From NCBI GenBank assembly GCA_902787685.1, contig CADAHH010000019.1, positions 1 to 64,000 of the forward strand: a stretch of 64,000 nt of DNA. The letters run 5' to 3'. Below are positions 1-7,848 of the stretch, one piece after another; position 1 is the first letter of the stretch; every line of letters starts with the position of its first letter. The stretch comes from an uncultured Eubacteriales bacterium (GTDB taxonomy: Bacteria > Bacillota > Clostridia > TANB77 > CAG-508). The notes beneath the pieces were generated by a model. That model ran no database searches, had not been told where the DNA came from, and was given only the letters and a program-made list of their open reading frames with translations. Both the position numbers and the translations under genes were made by a program.

Positions 1-78
1 TGTAAAGTTAAAGTTTTAAAAACATAGCTATTTCAATGCTTTTTAAATTCAACTTTACATTATTTTTAACTTTACATT
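1..78. repeat. TGTAAAGTT repeat cluster
   Basis: The nine-base motif TGTAAAGTT occurs at 1-9 and, as its reverse complement AACTTTACA, at 51-59 and 68-76. Clustered short repeats beside a replication-type or mobile-element gene can be initiator binding sites (iterons) or operators. Here this is an inference from position only, and the window edge cuts the region. Confidence 0.4.
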
Positions 79-83
79 GTAAC

Positions 84-230
84 ACAACTACAACACTTTC
101 TTTACGCTATCGCTAAAAGTGTTAGTTGTGGCATGGAAAATAAAATTTTCCCCACACCCCTTTTGCCTAAAAAATACTTTCGCATTTTTTAGGTTTTAGT
201 TAAAATTGCCACTGGCAACTTTAACTAAAA
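84..230. other. Cluster of stem-loops at the end of a mobile-element remnant
   Basis: Three hairpins lie side by side: an imperfect one around an AACACTTT/AAAGTGTT pair (84-130), one with arms CCTAAAAAAT/ATTTTTTAGG (166-193), and one with arms TAGTTAAA/TTTAACTA around a GCCACTGGC centre (198-227). A small GGAAAATAAAATTTTCC hairpin sits at about 135-151. No gene is visible. Such clusters are common around transfer origins and plasmid-type replication regions. The similar hairpins near 54.8 kb, upstream of mobC, fit that view, but the role is not proven. Confidence 0.4.
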
Positions 231-273
231 AAACAGCCATAAAAGTAACATCATCTACTTTTATAGCTGTTTT
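231..273 (-). terminator. Rho-independent terminator of the 295-804 gene
   Basis: On the minus strand, arms AACAGCTATAAAAGTA and TACTTTTATGGCTGTT close a short loop and are followed by a run of T. It lies 22 bases after the stop codon of the winged-helix gene. Confidence 0.75.
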
Positions 274-294
274 CCTATATGCAAATATAATAAC

Positions 295-804
295 TTATAC
301 AATAATATCTGCATTTGCATATAGTTTAGTAAAGTCATAGCTAGTATAATCTCTTTCTTCAAAATTAGCCTTTGACTTTTTACTATTTTGTTTTGTGCTA
401 TTATATTTATTTATATTTTTATTATTATATTTATTATCCTTAACATTTTCATCAATAGGGGTATTAACATTTTTGTGGGGAGGGTATTGTACTTTTTGTA
501 AATAGGTATCTTCATATTTTTGTATTGGAATTAGTTTTCTCATTTCTACTTGCTTACTATTTTCTTTATATATAAATTCAATATTTATATAATTCTTGTC
601 TTTTAATGAATTTACTAATCTTGGTACTTGTGTTAGTATTATATTTAATAATTCACTTATAGTTTTATTTGTGCAATAGCAATAATTGCTTTCTTTGCTT
701 AAATATATTATTATTGCATATATTGTTTTTTCTTTTTCACTTAATTTTTTATCTGTTAATATTTCTATTGGTATCCATATACCTTTTAAATTCAAATTTT
801 GCAT
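295..804 (-). CDS. Winged-helix (HTH) protein of a mobile element
   Basis: A 169-residue protein. Residues about 10-75 look like a winged-helix DNA-binding fold (KKLSEKEKTIYAIIIYLSKE, then TNKTISELL and RLVNSLKDKNYI). A low-complexity Asn/Lys-rich linker (about 115-145) is followed by a short acidic tail ending YDFTKLYAN. The same plan, an N-terminal winged helix plus an Asn-rich linker and a tail ending EKLYANR, is seen in the 53332-53925 replication protein, so a replication or regulatory role in a mobile element is likely. The ATG follows a GAGGAGGG ribosome binding site. It lies downstream of tnpV and the YhcG-type gene on the same strand and ends in a terminator. Confidence 0.6.
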   Translation of the reverse strand: MQNLNLKGIWIPIEILTDKKLSEKEKTIYAIIIYLSKESNYCYCTNKTISELLNIILTQVPRLVNSLKDKNYINIEFIYKENSKQVEMRKLIPIQKYEDTYLQKVQYPPHKNVNTPIDENVKDNKYNNKNINKYNSTKQNSKKSKANFEERDYTSYDFTKLYANADIIV

Positions 805-1059
805 TTAATACCCTCCTCTCATTTAATTTCTTTCGCATTAAAATGGCATTATTTTGATTTTTTATATTGAAGTAGTATACGTTTATACCTCAATAGGTGT
901 AGATAAAAAATTTCGGCAAAAAAATAACACTAGACTTTTTAATAAATCTAATGTTATTTTTACTTTTGAAATTTTGTCGACTCTGTCGGAACAATTAAAA
1001 TATACATAAACATCTAATTTGTGCAACAACCTGTTGCACAAATTAAAGCTATTATTTTT

Positions 1060-2085
1060 CTAAATATCATTTACATCTTTTATATGCATTTCAATGTCTT
1101 CTGCTCTTGGCAATTGTTCTTGCAAATACTCTGGCATATCTTCTAATAGTTTATATTCACTAACTCCAATAGGGCTATTTATATTTCTTAATGCATATTC
1201 TGCTGTAAAATTATCTTTATTTTTACATAGAAGTAGTCCAATTGTTGGATTATCATCTTCACTTTTCACTAAATCATCAATCGCTGATAAATAAAAATTT
1301 AATTGTCCTGCATCTGTTGGTTCAAATTCTCTTGCCTTTAATTCTACTACTACATAACACTTTAATTTCAAATGATAAAATAGGAGATCCACGAAGTATT
1401 CTTTTCCACTTACAACTATTTTATATTGATTACCAACAAATGCGAATCCTTTTCCTAATTCAATTAAAACATCTTTAATTTTGTTTATCATTGCATTTTC
1501 TATTTCTAATTCTTTGGCTTTTCCTTTTATAGAAATAAAATCAAATAAATACGGATCTTTCATTGTTTGTATTGCCAAATCACTTTGAATATCTGGTAAA
1601 GTTCTTGGAAAATTAGTTACTTTCTCAGCGATGGCTTGTCTTTCATAAACTTTACCATCAATTTGCATTTTCAACATATTTCTTGACCAACCATTTTTGA
1701 TTGTTTCATCAATATACCATTTTCTTTCCTCAATGTCCTTTATTTTATCCAACAAAACAATATTGTGTCCCCACGGAATTTGTGCAACAACTTGTTGCAC
1801 AAATTCAAAATCATTATATTCCTCTGCAAATTTTCTCATATATTTTAAATTTCTAACCGAAAAACCTGTTGAATTTGGAAATTCTAACTTCAAATCTATT
1901 GATAAATTATCAATAAATTTATTTCCCCATTCACTATTTGCTAATATAATTTTTCCTATATTCCAATACATAAAAATCAATTCTTTATTTACAACTTGCA
2001 TTGCCTTATACTGCGATTTTAAAATTTCATTTTTAACATTTTCAAAAATTTCTTTGTATTTGTTTACTTCTATATCATTACTCAT
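1060..2085 (-). CDS. YhcG-type PDDEXK nuclease (DUF1016)
   Basis: A 341-residue protein of the YhcG/DUF1016 family. The N-terminal half (about 10-160) carries the typical family text (YWNIGKII, GFSVRNLKYMRKFAEEY, QIPWGHNI). The C-terminal half (about 180-330) is a PD-(D/E)XK nuclease fold with Asp233 (FVDLLFY), Glu248 and Lys250 (VVVELKA) and a downstream GQLNFYLSAID helix. The family is found with mobile elements and defence or recombination functions, and its cellular substrate is poorly known. The ATG has an AAAGAGG site upstream. It lies between tnpV and the winged-helix gene in a mobile-element remnant, and a GTGCAACAA...TTGTTGCAC palindrome lies just after its stop. Confidence 0.85.
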   Translation of the reverse strand: MSNDIEVNKYKEIFENVKNEILKSQYKAMQVVNKELIFMYWNIGKIILANSEWGNKFIDNLSIDLKLEFPNSTGFSVRNLKYMRKFAEEYNDFEFVQQVVAQIPWGHNIVLLDKIKDIEERKWYIDETIKNGWSRNMLKMQIDGKVYERQAIAEKVTNFPRTLPDIQSDLAIQTMKDPYLFDFISIKGKAKELEIENAMINKIKDVLIELGKGFAFVGNQYKIVVSGKEYFVDLLFYHLKLKCYVVVELKAREFEPTDAGQLNFYLSAIDDLVKSEDDNPTIGLLLCKNKDNFTAEYALRNINSPIGVSEYKLLEDMPEYLQEQLPRAEDIEMHIKDVNDI

Positions 2086-2203
2086 TTTTAACCTCTTTCT
2101 AATTGTGCAAGAGCCTCTTTCACAATTTTCAAATCAACTTATTTGCTTACATTATAACATTTATTTCCAGAAATTTCATAAAAAACTTGAAAAAAGATTA
2201 ATT

Positions 2204-2599
2204 TTACTGAAATATGATTTCATTTGTTATAATTTCTTCTGCTCTATAAAGTATATTATTCATTTGAGCCACCCATTCTAATTGATTTTGTGCTTTTAAT
2301 TCTTCATTTACATTTTCTTTTTCTGCAATTTGTTTTACAAGAAAATTAACTCTTTCTCTACAAATATCATCAATATCTAGTAAATGACTTGTTAATTCAT
2401 TTTCTATTAACATTAACGAATATTCTGCTTTTTTATGTTCTTTCAAATATCTAGCTCTCATTCTTCCATATTTTCCTATATTTCCTGTTCTTCTTGGTTT
2501 AGGTAATAAAATATTTGGAATATAATAGCCATTGACTAAATTATATTCAATTCCTGTTCTTTCATCTATAATAGTTTGTTTTAATTCTTTATTTTTCAT
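2204..2599 (-). CDS. tnpV: TnpV-family protein (left copy)
   Basis: A 131-residue protein matching the TnpV family found in clostridial transposons and integrative elements. Shared landmarks are the start (IDERTGIEY), an IGKYGRMR motif, a KKAEY helix, and the end NQLEWVAQMNNI...RAEEI. The second copy in this window (53989-54384) has the same length and the same landmarks but differs at many positions, so they are paralogues from two elements rather than a recent duplication. The biochemical role of TnpV is unknown. The start ATG follows an AGGAAG site. Confidence 0.85.
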   Translation of the reverse strand: MKNKELKQTIIDERTGIEYNLVNGYYIPNILLPKPRRTGNIGKYGRMRARYLKEHKKAEYSLMLIENELTSHLLDIDDICRERVNFLVKQIAEKENVNEELKAQNQLEWVAQMNNILYRAEEIITNEIIFQ

Positions 2600-2630
2600 T
2601 TTTAAATTCTTCCTTTCTTATTTTAGGCTA

Positions 2631-2669
2631 AAAAAATAGAATTATTATTTTTTCAATAACAATTCTATT
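2631..2669 (-). terminator. Terminator of the short prepilin-like ORF
   Basis: On the minus strand the arms AATAGAATTGTTATT and AATAATAATTCTATT (one G-T pair) close on a five-base loop and are followed by seven T residues. It begins at the stop codon of the 44-residue ORF, which suggests that ORF is or was transcribed on its own. Confidence 0.7.
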
Positions 2670-2802
2670 ATAAGTTTATATAAATTATAGGCGAACCCAC
2701 TAAATTACTTAATTTTACATTCTTGTCGTAAAATACTCTATTTACTATTATTGTTACTACTAACGCTATCAAAGTAATACCATTATTTCTTTTGTTCTTC
2801 AT
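2668..2802 (-). pseudogene. Truncated prepilin-type N-terminus (44 residues)
   Basis: A short ORF with a good AAGGAAAGG ribosome binding site. It starts MKNKRNNGITLIALVVTIIV, the charged leader, glycine and hydrophobic stretch of a type IV prepilin signal. Normal clostridial proteins of this type continue with LLILAG and a globular domain. Here the frame changes to unrelated residues (NRVFYDKNVK...) and stops. The best reading is a decayed 5' end of a pilin-like gene that kept its start and gained a terminator. A functional micro-protein is possible but less likely. Confidence 0.5.
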
Positions 2803-2920
2803 ATTTTTATTTTCCTTTCCTTAATATTATTTTACAATTAATATACACTATTTAAAAATGTTTATCAACCATCAATTTTTTAAAAAGTGTCGGATTTCAA
2901 AAAATTGTCATTTATATAAA

Positions 2921-2949
2921 AAACACAAGTATAAAGTTTACTTGTGTTT
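2921..2949. repeat. Perfect hairpin in the agr upstream region
   Basis: Arms AAACACAAGTA and TACTTGTGTTT surround a short loop. With the T-run on the minus strand it could terminate minus-strand transcription running out of the agr promoter region. The rest of 2803-3092 is AT-rich with no gene that I can support. Confidence 0.5.
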
Positions 2950-3092
2950 GCTAATTTTTTATATTACAAATCTAATTACTTTTCAAAATTATTTTTTCTC
3001 ATTATAAAAATATAACATTCATTTCAATATATCGTATTCAAAATCCTGTATATTTTCAGGTTCATATTTTATAATTTAGGATATGTCAGATA

Positions 3093-3121
3093 TTGACATC
3101 GTTCATTAGGTATCTTATGAT
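3093..3121 (+). promoter_or_regulatory. Promoter of agrA-agrC
   Basis: A TTGACA box (3093-3098) and a TATGAT box (3116-3121) are separated by 17 bases, 33 bases before the agrA start. Two GTTCAT motifs (3060-3065 and 3101-3106) lie 41 bases apart. They resemble half sites of LytTR regulators such as AgrA and could allow autoregulation, but that is a weak inference. Confidence 0.75.
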
Positions 3122-3154
3122 AAATGGATAATTAAATTATACGAGGGGGATAAA

Positions 3155-3874
3155 ATGCTAAAATTTGTTATATGTGATGATAATCAAACTACTTTAAATC
3201 ATATTTCTATTATGCTTGAATCTATATTTATAAAAAATGATTTAGATGCTGAGATAGTTTTTAAAACACCTACTGAAAAAGAATTATTAGAGTATATAAA
3301 AAGTAATCCAGTTGATGTTTTAATTTTAGATATTCAGTTAAGTTCAAAATCTGCTGGATTAGATATTGCAAATAAAATAAGAGAAAATAATAAAGATTGC
3401 TACATAATATTTGCAACAGCACATCCTGAATTTGTTTTTTTAGCATATCAATGTAAAACCTTTGATTATATTTGTAAGCCTATTACAAAAGAGCGTTTAG
3501 AAGAAACTATTTTAAGACTTTTTTCTGACATAAATGATAAAAAGTCTTCCAATAAATATATTAAATTAGATAATAAAAATACAATAATTAATGAAGATGA
3601 AATTCAATATATTAAACGTGATGGAATGAAAATTATTTTTCACACATCATCAAGGGATTACGAAATATATAGTTCTTTTGCCAAACTTCAAAACAAATTA
3701 CCAAACAATTTTGTAAGATGCCACAAGTCTTTTATTGCAAATATAAACAATATTGAAAAACTTGAACCTGTATCTAATATTATACATTTTAAAAATAATA
3801 CAACCTGTGATATTGGACCTAAATATAAAAAAGAACTAATGAAAGGAGTAAATTCAAATGGAAATATTTTCTAA
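3155..3874 (+). CDS. agrA: AgrA-type response regulator (LytTR)
   Basis: A 239-residue two-component response regulator. The receiver domain (1-125) shows the acidic pair Asp8-Asp9 (VICDDN), the phospho-acceptor Asp59 (VLILDIQL) and the conserved Lys (ICKPIT). Residues about 137-236 form a LytTR DNA-binding domain (YIKRDGMKIIFHT, FVRCHKSFIANINNIEKL). It should be phosphorylated by the AgrC kinase encoded next and activate agr targets. The agrC start lies 17 bases before its stop, so the two are translationally coupled. The start has a GAGGGGG site and a strong promoter upstream. Here the receptor pair is transcribed toward agrBD, which are on the other strand. Confidence 0.9.
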   Translation: MLKFVICDDNQTTLNHISIMLESIFIKNDLDAEIVFKTPTEKELLEYIKSNPVDVLILDIQLSSKSAGLDIANKIRENNKDCYIIFATAHPEFVFLAYQCKTFDYICKPITKERLEETILRLFSDINDKKSSNKYIKLDNKNTIINEDEIQYIKRDGMKIIFHTSSRDYEIYSSFAKLQNKLPNNFVRCHKSFIANINNIEKLEPVSNIIHFKNNTTCDIGPKYKKELMKGVNSNGNIF

Positions 3875-5204
3875 TATTTGGAATGTACTTACAAGTGAAA
3901 ATGAATTTGTTACGAAACTATTTACCATACCTACAGTACCAATTGAAGCATATTTAGTTTTTCTATTATTAAAAAAATTATCAAATATGAAAATAGAAAA
4001 GATACAATCAACTTTTTATATTTCGATTCTATCTTTAATCACTTTATTAACTAAATTTATTATCCCTTCTCCGTACAATGTTTTCTTTAATTATTTACTA
4101 ATGTATATAGAAATAAAAATAATCTTTAAAACTAATATTATAAAAACACTTTTATATACTATATTACCAACTATAATATTTGCTTTAATATCTACTATAC
4201 TTTTACAACCTACTCTTAGAATTCTTGATATAACAACTCGCGAATTAAAACTTATTCCTATTTATCAATTGACATATTTGTTTTTATTATATGTTATGGT
4301 TATAATACTCATTTTTTTATTAAAAAGTATAAGAATAAACTATACTATAATAGAAGATATTAATAAGCATAATAAATCCATTATAATCATTAATCTTACT
4401 ATAGGAATAATTACTCTTTGTACACAGGCGTTATTAACTTACTATTATATCAATATTTTGCCATTATATGTTACTATTTTAAACTTCGTTCTATTATTAT
4501 GTTATTTTTCTATAAGTTTATATAGCTTAACAAGAATTATAAAACTACAAATTACCACTAAAGATTTAGAAAATGCTGAAAGCTATAATACAACTTTATC
4601 TTATTTATATGATAATGTAAAAGCCTTTAAACATGATTTTGATAATATGGTTTTTATAATTGGTGGTTATATTCAAAATAATGATATAAATGGTTTAAAA
4701 ACTTATTATAAAAGTTTGGAAAGAGATTGTGAAAGAGTAAATGGTTTAGCCCTTCTAAATCCAGAACTTATTAATAATCCTGGAATTTATAATTTGCTTA
4801 TATCAAAATATAAAAAAGCTGAAGATTATGATATAGAAATTCATTTAGAATACTTTTTTGATTTAACTAAACTAAAAATGCCTATATATGATTTTTCTAG
4901 AATACTTGGAATTCTGTTAGATAATGCAATAGAAGCTGCAATAAATTCTAAAGAAAAACAAATAAATATTATGTTTAGAGATTCACAAAGAAATAATACT
5001 CAGATTATATCGATAGAAAATTCATATAATAATAAAGATGTAGATACTTCGTCAATTTTTGAAAAGGGGCAAACTAGTAAAGAAAGCCATACTGGTATGG
5101 GATTATGGGAAGTAAAACAAATATTAAATAGAAACAATAATGTTAATCTAATTACTACTAAAGACAAAATCTATTTTAAACAAACTATTGAAATCTATTA
5201 TTAG
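3858..5204 (+). CDS. agrC: AgrC-type sensor histidine kinase
   Basis: A 448-residue membrane kinase. Residues 1-225 hold about six or seven hydrophobic helices that would form the peptide receptor. The phospho-acceptor His is in AFKHDFDN, and a GHKL ATPase domain follows with the N box (RILGILLDNAIEAA) and the G box (TGMGLWEVK). It is predicted to sense the cyclic AgrD peptide and phosphorylate AgrA. Its start overlaps the end of agrA, with the ribosome binding site (AAAGGAG) inside agrA. A bidirectional terminator follows. Confidence 0.9.
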   Translation: MEIFSNIWNVLTSENEFVTKLFTIPTVPIEAYLVFLLLKKLSNMKIEKIQSTFYISILSLITLLTKFIIPSPYNVFFNYLLMYIEIKIIFKTNIIKTLLYTILPTIIFALISTILLQPTLRILDITTRELKLIPIYQLTYLFLLYVMVIILIFLLKSIRINYTIIEDINKHNKSIIIINLTIGIITLCTQALLTYYYINILPLYVTILNFVLLLCYFSISLYSLTRIIKLQITTKDLENAESYNTTLSYLYDNVKAFKHDFDNMVFIIGGYIQNNDINGLKTYYKSLERDCERVNGLALLNPELINNPGIYNLLISKYKKAEDYDIEIHLEYFFDLTKLKMPIYDFSRILGILLDNAIEAAINSKEKQINIMFRDSQRNNTQIISIENSYNNKDVDTSSIFEKGQTSKESHTGMGLWEVKQILNRNNNVNLITTKDKIYFKQTIEIYY

Positions 5205-5214
5205 ATAATGATTT

Positions 5215-5250
5215 AAGACGTATTTGATTAAAAATCAAATACGTCTTTTT
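5215..5250. terminator. Bidirectional terminator between agrC and agrD
   Basis: A perfect hairpin with arms AAGACGTATTTGAT and ATCAAATACGTCTT, with A-runs and T-runs on the outer sides. It sits between the convergent agrC and agrD stop codons and can end both transcripts. Confidence 0.9.
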
Positions 5251-5255
5251 TATAA

Positions 5256-5375
5256 TTAATCTTTTTTTACTAGTGATGCAGGCATTTTTGGTTGATGAAA
5301 TACCCAAAGTATATTACATGCAGTATTAGTTGATTTAGCATATTTTTCAGCTAATTTTGCTAAAAATTTTAACAT
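5256..5375 (-). CDS. agrD: AgrD autoinducer peptide precursor (39 residues)
   Basis: A 39-residue ORF directly after agrB, with a GGAGGAA site before the ATG. It has the three AgrD parts: an amphipathic leader (MLKFLAKLAEKYAKSTN), a core around Cys20 (TACNILWVF), and a charged tail with the clostridial signature HQPKMP followed by ASLVKKD. AgrB would cut after the core and close a thiolactone from Cys20 to a residue near Trp24-Phe26. The size of the ring cannot be fixed from sequence alone. Its location next to agrB and facing agrC makes the call firm. Confidence 0.93.
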   Translation of the reverse strand: MLKFLAKLAEKYAKSTNTACNILWVFHQPKMPASLVKKD

Positions 5376-5416
5376 AATAATTCCTCCTTTCTTTTAATAT
5401 GATTATGGATTCTTTT

Positions 5417-6028
5417 TTACATCTCATAAACTTCATAACCATATTTGTTTTTTGTAATCTTATAAGCGAGTTTGGTAATACATATTGTTTGAGCAATATG
5501 ACTTAATAATAAAATATTTGAAATTATTCTATTTTGTATTATACAAGAAGCAATTAATGCTATACTTAAAAATATGTATGATAATATTTTTTTATTTTTT
5601 CTCTCTTTTTGTGATAATATTGGAACATTCTCTGTATCTGCTGGTGCATACAAATGAATCATTATCACTCCAAAAATCCAGACTGATAATGTAATTATAT
5701 ATTTTAAAATTTGGTTGTAAAAAATGATATAACACGATATTTTTGCTATGCCACAGTAAATAAGTGTTGTTCCTATAATACATCCCAAATGTGTTTTCAA
5801 ATGAAATCCTCCAGAAACTGATCTATATGGTAATAATAAAATAACAGTTAATAAAGTAAGCTTAAAAATCCCCAAAATATAAGCTATACCTAAAATTATA
5901 AAATTCTTTGGCAATTCTCCTATTATTAAATGTAATCCATAATCTATTATTTCTGCTCTTTCATTGTTAATCTCAGGCATTTCTTCTTGTATTTTATGAG
6001 TTAAGAATAAACAGATTTTATCTACCAT
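5417..6028 (-). CDS. agrB: AgrB peptide-processing membrane protease
   Basis: A 203-residue membrane protein that should cleave and cyclise AgrD. The catalytic pair is visible as His76 and Cys83 in the motif GGFHLKTHLGC. The rest is made of hydrophobic helices (about 40-70, 84-125, 145-175). I choose the ATG at 6028, since GAGCGAGG lies eight bases before it; an upstream GTG overlaps that site. The gene is followed after 41 bases by agrD, so both are one transcript. Confidence 0.92.
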   Translation of the reverse strand: MVDKICLFLTHKIQEEMPEINNERAEIIDYGLHLIIGELPKNFIILGIAYILGIFKLTLLTVILLLPYRSVSGGFHLKTHLGCIIGTTLIYCGIAKISCYIIFYNQILKYIITLSVWIFGVIMIHLYAPADTENVPILSQKERKNKKILSYIFLSIALIASCIIQNRIISNILLLSHIAQTICITKLAYKITKNKYGYEVYEM

Positions 6029-6185
6029 TTTATTCACCTCGCTCTTTTAAGCTTGGAAAAATTCTATCATTTATAAAATCTATTTTTTCAAATAGTTTAT
6101 GAAATACCTATTTTCATATATAAAAAATGCTTTACGTTTTTTTGTAAAGCATTTTTCTATTTTTGTATTCAATTTTAATTTTTTT

Positions 6186-6206
6186 CATTGGGGACTGTCC
6201 CCAATG
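6186..6206. repeat. Solo GGGGAC palindrome
   Basis: A 21-base perfect inverted repeat (CATTGGGGA, CTG, TCCCCAATG). It matches the terminal boxes (GGGGACGGTCC) of the hairpin elements at 7631 and 29124 and is probably a relic or minimal member of that family. Confidence 0.6.
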
Positions 6207-6228
6207 GAAAAAAGTCTTGATTAAAAAA

Positions 6229-7014
6229 CTAAATTTCCTTCTTTATCTTCTCTACATAATAATAAATAAACTCCATAGGTGTTGGAACCCCTGTAGCATA
6301 ATTAATTCTAGCTGTATAGTATTTTTCCAAATCTTCTGTCGCTGATATTCTCCACGCATAATTAATTGCATTTTGTATTCCATTAGTTATAGTGGTTGGA
6401 GATTTTTTGTGCTTATTAATTAAATATTGAATTACATTTACTTTATCTTCATCATTTTGCACAAGGTAAAAAATTCCATCTCTTAAATATTCTCTTCCTA
6501 TCATTTTTGGTGCTATTCCTATTAAATTAAGCTCAGCATCAATTATATTTAATATCTTCTCTTCTTCATTTTCCATTTTTTCTTGAATATTATCTGTTTT
6601 ATCAGATGTAGTATTTCTTAATGTTATTAAATTATTTAATACATGATTCGGAGAATATTTTGGATGATCTTTATATAAGATAATCTCAACTCCTTTTCTA
6701 TGAAGTACTTCATAAGTTCTTTTTGAATTAATATGTGTTGTTACTATTATTATAGGACTGTATTTTAGGTTTAATTCTTTTAGTTTGTCTAAAAAATCTA
6801 AAGAATCTGTACTTCCAGATGAACTTCCATTTAGTTCTAAATCTAAAATAATTCCTTCAGGATGTTTCACTTTAACTAATTGTAAAGCTTCAACATCTGA
6901 ATCTGTTATTCCAACTATTTCAATATCATCTCTTTCTTCTACACTCCTTTTTAGCGCATTACAATCATCTACATCATCTTCAATTATTAATACTTTCATA
7001 GGATTTATATTCAT
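6229..7014 (-). CDS. Spo0A-like response regulator
   Basis: A 261-residue protein with a receiver domain (about 7-125: acidic pair in IIEDDVDD, phospho-acceptor in IILDLELNG, Thr in VTTHIN, Lys in LYKDH) and a C-terminal Spo0A-type DNA-binding domain (about 160-261: NLIGIAPKMIGREYLRDGI, INYAWR, PTPMEFIYYYVEKIKKEI). Spo0A is the master switch of sporulation. The C-terminal domain keeps the order of Spo0A motifs but the wording is divergent, so this may be a paralogue rather than the principal Spo0A. It lies beside the agr locus, which would be a natural quorum-to-sporulation link, but that is an inference from position. Confidence 0.8.
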   Translation of the reverse strand: MNINPMKVLIIEDDVDDCNALKRSVEERDDIEIVGITDSDVEALQLVKVKHPEGIILDLELNGSSSGSTDSLDFLDKLKELNLKYSPIIIVTTHINSKRTYEVLHRKGVEIILYKDHPKYSPNHVLNNLITLRNTTSDKTDNIQEKMENEEEKILNIIDAELNLIGIAPKMIGREYLRDGIFYLVQNDEDKVNVIQYLINKHKKSPTTITNGIQNAINYAWRISATEDLEKYYTARINYATGVPTPMEFIYYYVEKIKKEI

Positions 7015-7251
7015 ATATTACATTCCCTTCTATTAATTTAAGCTATGGTCTTTAAAAGCCATTTATTCTTTTATCAACTCAAATATACCATATAATCCTA
7101 TTTTTTACCAGAAGTACACAGTCAATTTTCTTATTGATTTGTGTTTTTCATATTGTATTCTATATATAATTTAATTTGGAAATGAATAAAGATTGAAAAA
7201 TTTAATTCTTTTCCAACCTAATTTGTGCCTTAGAAAGGAATATGATTAAAG

Positions 7252-7611
7252 ATGAATAAAAAATTTGATATTTCATTAGAAAAACAAGAACAAATTGATA
7301 GAGGAAAACGAATTAAATATATTCGAGAGAATGAATTAAAATTAAACAAATCTGACTTAGCCAAGAAAATAGGTATATCAAGCCAGTTTTTAGGTTTAGT
7401 TGAAGAAGGAAAAGGAAATCTGATGTATAGAAGCATTAGATTACTAAGGGATTTAAGTGGACATTCAGCAGACTATATTATTTTTGGTCTTGATGATAGT
7501 GTTCTTGATAAGGCAAAACAATATATGGAATACTTTTCAGAAGATGAACTCAGAAATGGAATAAATATTTTAAATGATTTAGTATATTTATTAAAGAATA
7601 AAAAGAACTAA
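7252..7611 (+). CDS. XRE-family transcriptional regulator
   Basis: A 119-residue protein with an XRE/Cro helix-turn-helix in residues about 16-72 (GKRIKYIRENELKLNKSDLAKKIGIS, then GLVEEGKGNLMYRSIRLLRDL). A C-terminal helical tail (about 80-119) may be for dimer formation. The ATG follows a GAAAGGAA site. It stands alone between the Spo0A-like gene (opposite strand) and a hairpin repeat, so its targets are unknown. SinR-like regulators have a similar size, but I cannot assign it further. Confidence 0.8.
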   Translation: MNKKFDISLEKQEQIDRGKRIKYIRENELKLNKSDLAKKIGISSQFLGLVEEGKGNLMYRSIRLLRDLSGHSADYIIFGLDDSVLDKAKQYMEYFSEDELRNGINILNDLVYLLKNKKN

Positions 7612-7630
7612 TTTGTATATAGCACTTTTT

Positions 7631-7840
7631 TCATTTGGGGACGGTCCTTTTTTGTAAATATTTTCATTTGGGGACAGGTCTTTCTTTAATTAAAAAATAA
7701 CTAATCCGCGTCAGCATATCGTTTTTTAAAATCCGTATGGTGGGTATCCCTAAAGGGGGTACCATAGGATTTTAAAAGATGATATGCGGTTAAACAGGAT
7801 TAGTTATTTACATTTAAAAAAAGTACCCGGTCCCAAATTA
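7631..7840. mobile_element. Large palindromic element, copy 1 (MITE-like)
   Basis: About 210 bases without coding capacity. The outer boxes GGGGACGGTCC (left, with a second partial copy) and GTACCCGGTCCC (right) enclose a hairpin core at 7695-7808 with arms starting AACTAATCC and ending GGATTAGTT, and an inner AGGGGGTACC/GGGTATCCCT centre. A second copy lies at 29124-29311 in the opposite orientation. Differences between copies in the stems are compensatory (for example GCATATC/GATATGC against GCACATC/GATGTGC). Confidence 0.8.
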
Positions 7841-7848
7841 ACATATTT

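Noticed and set aside
1697..2281. A 194-codon plus-strand frame opposite the YhcG gene
   Set aside because: It is the shadow of the nuclease gene, with hydrophobic low-complexity text and no ribosome binding site.
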